This document shows, piece after piece, positions 60,614 through 64,000 of a stretch of DNA of 64,000 nt. A model generated the notes under the pieces. The model was not told the origin of the DNA and made no database searches. It saw only the letters and a program-made list of their open reading frames with translations. This DNA is from Morganella sibonii (GTDB lineage: Bacteria; Pseudomonadota; Gammaproteobacteria; Enterobacterales; Enterobacteriaceae), in assembly GCF_040560245.1 (NCBI RefSeq), contig NZ_JAKMWP010000005.1; one strand, 5' to 3'. Every line of letters begins with the position of its first letter. The first letter of the stretch is position 1. A program made the translations under genes and the position numbers.

Positions 60614-62032
60614 TTACTCCGCCAGTTGTTGCGCGTACTGTACCAACTTCTTCAGCAATTCTGTCTTATGCGCATCATGCTGATATTCCTGCATCATTTC
60701 GCCGATCTGTTCAAAATAACGTGTTAAATTATCCTGACTGAATACCTCACGGCGATGGGCAAGCCAGCGCTGCTGCTCCTGTTCATCCAGCGTGCCCGGG
60801 AAATTCCGTGCACGGTAGCGGAACAGTAATTCCGGCAGACGCGCATCCTGATAGCTCAATGCCAGCGCAGGCAGATTTTTCGGGTCGGTTTCGCGGATAA
60901 TGGTCATTGCCGCTTTATCTGAGTCACTGAAAAAGCCTTGGTAAATCATGCGATCCACATCATTCTGCGGCGGGAATTCACGCGGTTGTGCGAAAACGGC
61001 CACCACTTTTTCGCGGATCTCCGGATGCTGATGCAGCAGTTCCGCATTGCGGGCACACACATCTTTGTCGAGTCCGATACGCTGTGCATCCTGCGGGCGC
61101 AGGGTATTTTCCGGTGCCAGGATCGGGCATTTATTAATATGCACCAGCTTGAGCGGTACCGGAGATGCGCCGTCCGGCAGTTCATCACGGCGGGTATAGA
61201 GGTGCTCACGCAGGGTATCCGCATCCAGCGTCAGCAGCGGGGTCAGATCACCGGCAAGATCACACATAATCACGGCATTGCGGTTATCCGGGTGCCATGC
61301 CAGCGGGGCTACCAGGCTGGTATTGGCCCGGACCGCACCGAACATGCCGGAGACATGTACCAGCGGCTTCATGGACGGAATATCAATCAGAGCGGCAAGT
61401 TTGCGTTTATCGCGCAGACTGAAGAAATAATCAAACAGACGCGGTTGAGCGCCCCGTAACTGTTTTGCCATGGCGATGGTGGCATACACGTCAGCCATCG
61501 CATCGTGGGCATTTTCGTGGGCGATGCCGTTTGCGGCCGTCAGATGCTCCAGCTTAAAGCTTGGCAGACCTTCGTCATTTTCCGGCCAGTTTGTACCGTC
61601 AGGACGCAGGGCATAACAGGCGCGGGTAATATCAATCAGATCCCAGCGGGAATTGCGGTTCATCCAGCTGTAGGCATACGGGTCGTAAAAGTTCCGGTAA
61701 AAAATATTACGGGTGACTTCATCATCAAAACGAATACTGTTATAGCCGAGAATGCAGGTATCCGGTTGTGTAAAGGTGTCATGAATCAGTCTGGCAAACT
61801 GCGCCTCATTAACTCCTTTCTGCAACGCTTCCTGCGCCGTGATGCCGGTTATCATCACGGCGGCGGGTTGCGGCAGGTAGTCATCCGCCGGGGCGCAGTA
61901 GGCGATCACCGGATCGGCGATAATATTGAATTCACTGTCAGTGCGGACACCGGCAAACTGCGCCGGACGGTCACCGGCAGGGTCCTGCCCGAAGGTTTCG
62001 TAATCGTGAAAGAAAAATTGTGCTGAAGACAC
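60614..62032 (-). CDS. sbcB: Exodeoxyribonuclease I
   Basis: A 472-residue DEDDh 3'-5' exonuclease acting on single-stranded DNA. Exo I motif FFHDYETFG (~8-16), Exo II NSIRFDDEVTRNIFYRNFYDPY, Exo III with HENAHDAMADVYATIAMAK (His/Asp ligands). The exonuclease I C-terminal domain follows to the end. It works in recombination, mismatch repair and processing of DNA ends. Divergent from tmaR with 277 bp between them. Confidence 0.97.
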   Translation of the reverse strand: MSSAQFFFHDYETFGQDPAGDRPAQFAGVRTDSEFNIIADPVIAYCAPADDYLPQPAAVMITGITAQEALQKGVNEAQFARLIHDTFTQPDTCILGYNSIRFDDEVTRNIFYRNFYDPYAYSWMNRNSRWDLIDITRACYALRPDGTNWPENDEGLPSFKLEHLTAANGIAHENAHDAMADVYATIAMAKQLRGAQPRLFDYFFSLRDKRKLAALIDIPSMKPLVHVSGMFGAVRANTSLVAPLAWHPDNRNAVIMCDLAGDLTPLLTLDADTLREHLYTRRDELPDGASPVPLKLVHINKCPILAPENTLRPQDAQRIGLDKDVCARNAELLHQHPEIREKVVAVFAQPREFPPQNDVDRMIYQGFFSDSDKAAMTIIRETDPKNLPALALSYQDARLPELLFRYRARNFPGTLDEQEQQRWLAHRREVFSQDNLTRYFEQIGEMMQEYQHDAHKTELLKKLVQYAQQLAE

Positions 62033-62309
62033 CGTATGGCCCGTTTTCTGATAAATGATGGGCTACAGGGTAACAAATCGGGAACAAAATACCAATTTCA
62101 GTACTGATTATCCCTGTAATGTTATCCGATAGCCGATCGCACAAAATTGCAGTATTTTATGCGGAATGTCTGCCAGCTGAAACAATTCCGCACAGAAATA
62201 CGCTACACTGAATAAAACTGACGAAAACCGGCGGAAGTGCTTGTCGGCAGTCATGGTTAACCTGTATTGTTTAATGAATCACATTTCAGATATGACTAAG
62301 GGTAGAATA

Positions 62310-62636
62310 ATGGACAACACAACCAAGCCTTCCTTTCACAATGTCCTGGAGTTCGTTCGTATGTTTCGCCGTAAAAATAAAATATTGCGTGAAATAACTG
62401 ACAACGAAAAGAAAATTCGTGATAACCAGAAACGTGTACTTCTGCTTGATAACCTGAGTGATTACATCAAGCCGGGTATGTCCATTGAAGATATCCAGGC
62501 CATCATTGCCAATATGCGCAGTGACTACGAAGATCGTGTGGATGAGTACATCATCAAGAATGCGGATCTGTCAAAAGAGCGCCGTGAAATCTCCAGAGAG
62601 CTCAAAGCGATGGGCGATATCAAAGATATTAAGTAA
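62310..62636 (+). CDS. tmaR: Pole-localiser protein TmaR (YeeX)
   Basis: 108 residues, strongly coiled-coil, DUF496. It is nearly identical in pattern to E. coli YeeX/TmaR (KPSFHNVLEFVRMFRRKNKI, KIRDNQKRVLLLDNLSDYIKPGMS, DYEDRVDEYIIKNADLSKERREIS). TmaR clusters at the pole and controls PTS enzyme I localisation. The ATG at 62310 (TAAGGG before it) matches the family N-terminus. Confidence 0.95.
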   Translation: MDNTTKPSFHNVLEFVRMFRRKNKILREITDNEKKIRDNQKRVLLLDNLSDYIKPGMSIEDIQAIIANMRSDYEDRVDEYIIKNADLSKERREISRELKAMGDIKDIK

Positions 62637-62657
62637 TCGCATAATCAGAACCACAGA

Positions 62658-62690
62658 AACCGTGAATGGCAGCATTCGCGGTTTTTTTTT
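62658..62690 (+). terminator. tmaR terminator
   Basis: The stem ACCGTGAATG/CATTCGCGGT (one G-U pair) has loop GCAG and nine T behind it. Confidence 0.9.
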
Positions 62691-62702
62691 GACTGAGAGC
62701 AA

Positions 62703-62737
62703 ATAAAAAAATGGCTTCCCGGAGGAAGCCATTTTCA
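62703..62737 (-). terminator. rne terminator
   Basis: The stem AATGGCTTCC/GGAAGCCATT is followed on the minus strand by a T-run (complement of AAAAAA), 17 nt past the rne stop. Confidence 0.88.
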
Positions 62738-62753
62738 GTTCAGCGATACATTA

Positions 62754-64000
62754 TCAGAGCAGTGTTTTTGATGGCTCTGAAGCTGCATGGTTAGTCGCGG
62801 CATGGCCACCTGCACCGTGCAGGGAATAGGCTTCGCGGGCTTCACGCTGATATTCAGTGATAGCAAAGGCTTCGCCGGTGGTTGCCGGAGCAGGCGCTTT
62901 GGTCATCGGTGAATACGCGTGGCGTCCGGCCACAACGACGGTTTTTTCAGTAACCGGTGCTGCCACAGGAGCAGTAACAGGCTCAGCAACCGGTTCAGCA
63001 ACAACAACCGGTTCAGGCTCTGTAATCACTTCAGGCTCTGCAGTCACTGCCGGTTCAGCCGTAACGATGTCAGTTACTGCCGGTTCATCAGCTACAACCG
63101 CTGTGGTTTCCTGAGCTGGCATTTCTGCCGGTGCAGGTTCGGTCACAGTCTCAGCAGCCGGTGTTTCTTCCGGTGCGGTAACCTGAGGCGCTTCAGAAGC
63201 GATTGTCAGAGAGAACTGCTCTGCCACAACCGTGGTTTCTGTCGTTTCAGCAACAATCTGAGTGACAACTGCCGCTTCTGTCACTATCGCGGTGACTTCC
63301 GGAGCAGCTTCTGTCATTTCCTGTTCCGCAGGTACAGCAGGTGTCACAACCGGATACTGAACCCACACTTTACCGGAGGCCAGCTCAGGAGAGAACACGG
63401 CCATTTCCAGCGGAACCGGGGATTGCGTCAGCTGACGGTCTTCGCGGTAACGGCGGCGGCGCTGACCACTCACACGCAGATGGCGCGGTGAACGGCGGGA
63501 GCGGCGCGGCAGAATGTTATCGCTGTGCGTTTCATCACCATTATTTTCAGCCGCTGCCGGTACGTCTGTATCTGCCGGGACTGCAGCAGGTGCAGTGTCG
63601 GTTACAGCCGGAACGGAAGCTGCAACAGCCGGTTCAGTCTGTGTTGCGCCATCCGTAATACGGACAGAGCCGTTCAGCTGGCGGCGGTTACGGCGCTGAC
63701 GAACCGGTGTTGGTGCATCATCATCTTCCGTATTACCGTCGCTGTTCAGGGCATCCTGATCTTCCTGCTGCGCATGCAGTTTTTTCGCATCCTGCTGAGT
63801 ACGCTTCTCTTCCTGACGACGGCGCTGGCGCTCTGCACGCTGTTCACGGCGTAATTGCTGCTGCGCTTCGCGGGCGGCCAGTTCTTCCGGTGTCAGATCT
63901 TCGTTCGGCGTATTCTGATTACGACCCTTACGCGGCTCATTTACCGTATCACGGTCACGTTTGTTACGTGATTCGTTATCACTGCGTTCGCCGCGCTCAG
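62754..64000 (-). CDS. rne: Ribonuclease E, C-terminal part, cut by window end
   Basis: The last ~415 codons of RNase E; the frame stays open to the window edge. This is the unstructured degradosome scaffold. From the window edge it holds an arginine-rich RNA-binding section (multiple RRRR/RRQ clusters, ~63450-63990), then a long Pro/Ala/Val/Glu/Thr-rich low-complexity stretch. It ends near GRHAYSPMTKAPAPA and GAGGHAATNHAASEPSKTLL, which matches the E. coli RNase E end (PMTRAPAPE; GAAGGHTATHHASA), the PNPase-binding region. The tail is rich in degenerate EPVVA/TEPEP repeats. The catalytic half lies outside. Confidence 0.9.
   Translation of the reverse strand, partial: ERGERSDNESRNKRDRDTVNEPRKGRNQNTPNEDLTPEELAAREAQQQLRREQRAERQRRRQEEKRTQQDAKKLHAQQEDQDALNSDGNTEDDDAPTPVRQRRNRRQLNGSVRITDGATQTEPAVAASVPAVTDTAPAAVPADTDVPAAAENNGDETHSDNILPRRSRRSPRHLRVSGQRRRRYREDRQLTQSPVPLEMAVFSPELASGKVWVQYPVVTPAVPAEQEMTEAAPEVTAIVTEAAVVTQIVAETTETTVVAEQFSLTIASEAPQVTAPEETPAAETVTEPAPAEMPAQETTAVVADEPAVTDIVTAEPAVTAEPEVITEPEPVVVAEPVAEPVTAPVAAPVTEKTVVVAGRHAYSPMTKAPAPATTGEAFAITEYQREAREAYSLHGAGGHAATNHAASEPSKTLL

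Noticed and set aside
62919..63491. Cys/Arg-rich open frame opposite the rne tail
   Set aside because: It is the antisense image of the Ala/Glu/Pro/Thr/Val repeats of RNase E and has no start signal.

Overview
The window looks like chromosome of an enterobacterium of the Morganellaceae, most likely Morganella. The long conserved blocks (yejM-yejL-yejK-rplY-radD-rsuA-bcr-yejG-mepS-lpxT, yeiP-mtr, nfo-yeiH-yeiE-lysP, sbcB, tmaR, rne) match Escherichia coli gene by gene but are shortened and reshuffled. The species call is inference from protein resemblance and cannot be proven here.

Layout. 1-1.4 kb: the end of a type I-F CRISPR-Cas operon (csy3 fragment, csy4) followed by one spacer-less repeat. 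1.45-2.9 kb: an unidentified acidic repeat protein with an Ig-like tail. 3.3-16.8 kb: an accessory biosynthetic cluster. A tightly coupled rightward operon encodes a putative acyltransferase, a GH3-type acid-amido synthetase, four B12-binding radical SAM enzymes, a GNAT protein, a PAP2 phosphatase and a membrane-anchored NTF2/SnoaL-like protein. It meets a leftward group with an O-methyltransferase homologue, a fifth B12-radical SAM enzyme and a fatty-acid-desaturase-like protein. A ~97 bp palindromic repeat lies at the convergence. 16.9-20.5 kb: YdeE-type exporter, RidA protein, nickel/cobalt rcnR/rcnA with operator, and a cold-shock protein.

21.4-23.8 kb: an AT-rich island of five secreted proteins. 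The central one has every active-site landmark of ribosome-inactivating proteins (Shiga toxin A/ricin A family). It is flanked on each side by a pair of small two-cysteine proteins that resemble AB5 toxin B subunits. This looks like a previously unrecognised AB-type toxin locus with two kinds of B subunit, each present twice.

24-29 kb: membrane and small secreted proteins, mostly of unknown role. 29.5-49.8 kb: conserved core with tRNA-Pro(GGG), envelope-lipid control (yejM, lpxT), peptidoglycan hydrolase mepS, translation factors, tryptophan and lysine permeases, an orphan fruK and nfo. 50-55.4 kb: an iron-complex ABC importer followed by a CirA-like TonB receptor. 55.5-60.1 kb: PlaP putrescine importer behind an overlapping leader ORF, a TauE/SafE protein and D-lactate dehydrogenase. 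60.2-64 kb: small protein, sbcB, tmaR and the C-terminal part of rne, cut by the window end.

The two stretches most worth attention are the RIP/B-subunit locus and the five-enzyme B12-radical SAM cluster.
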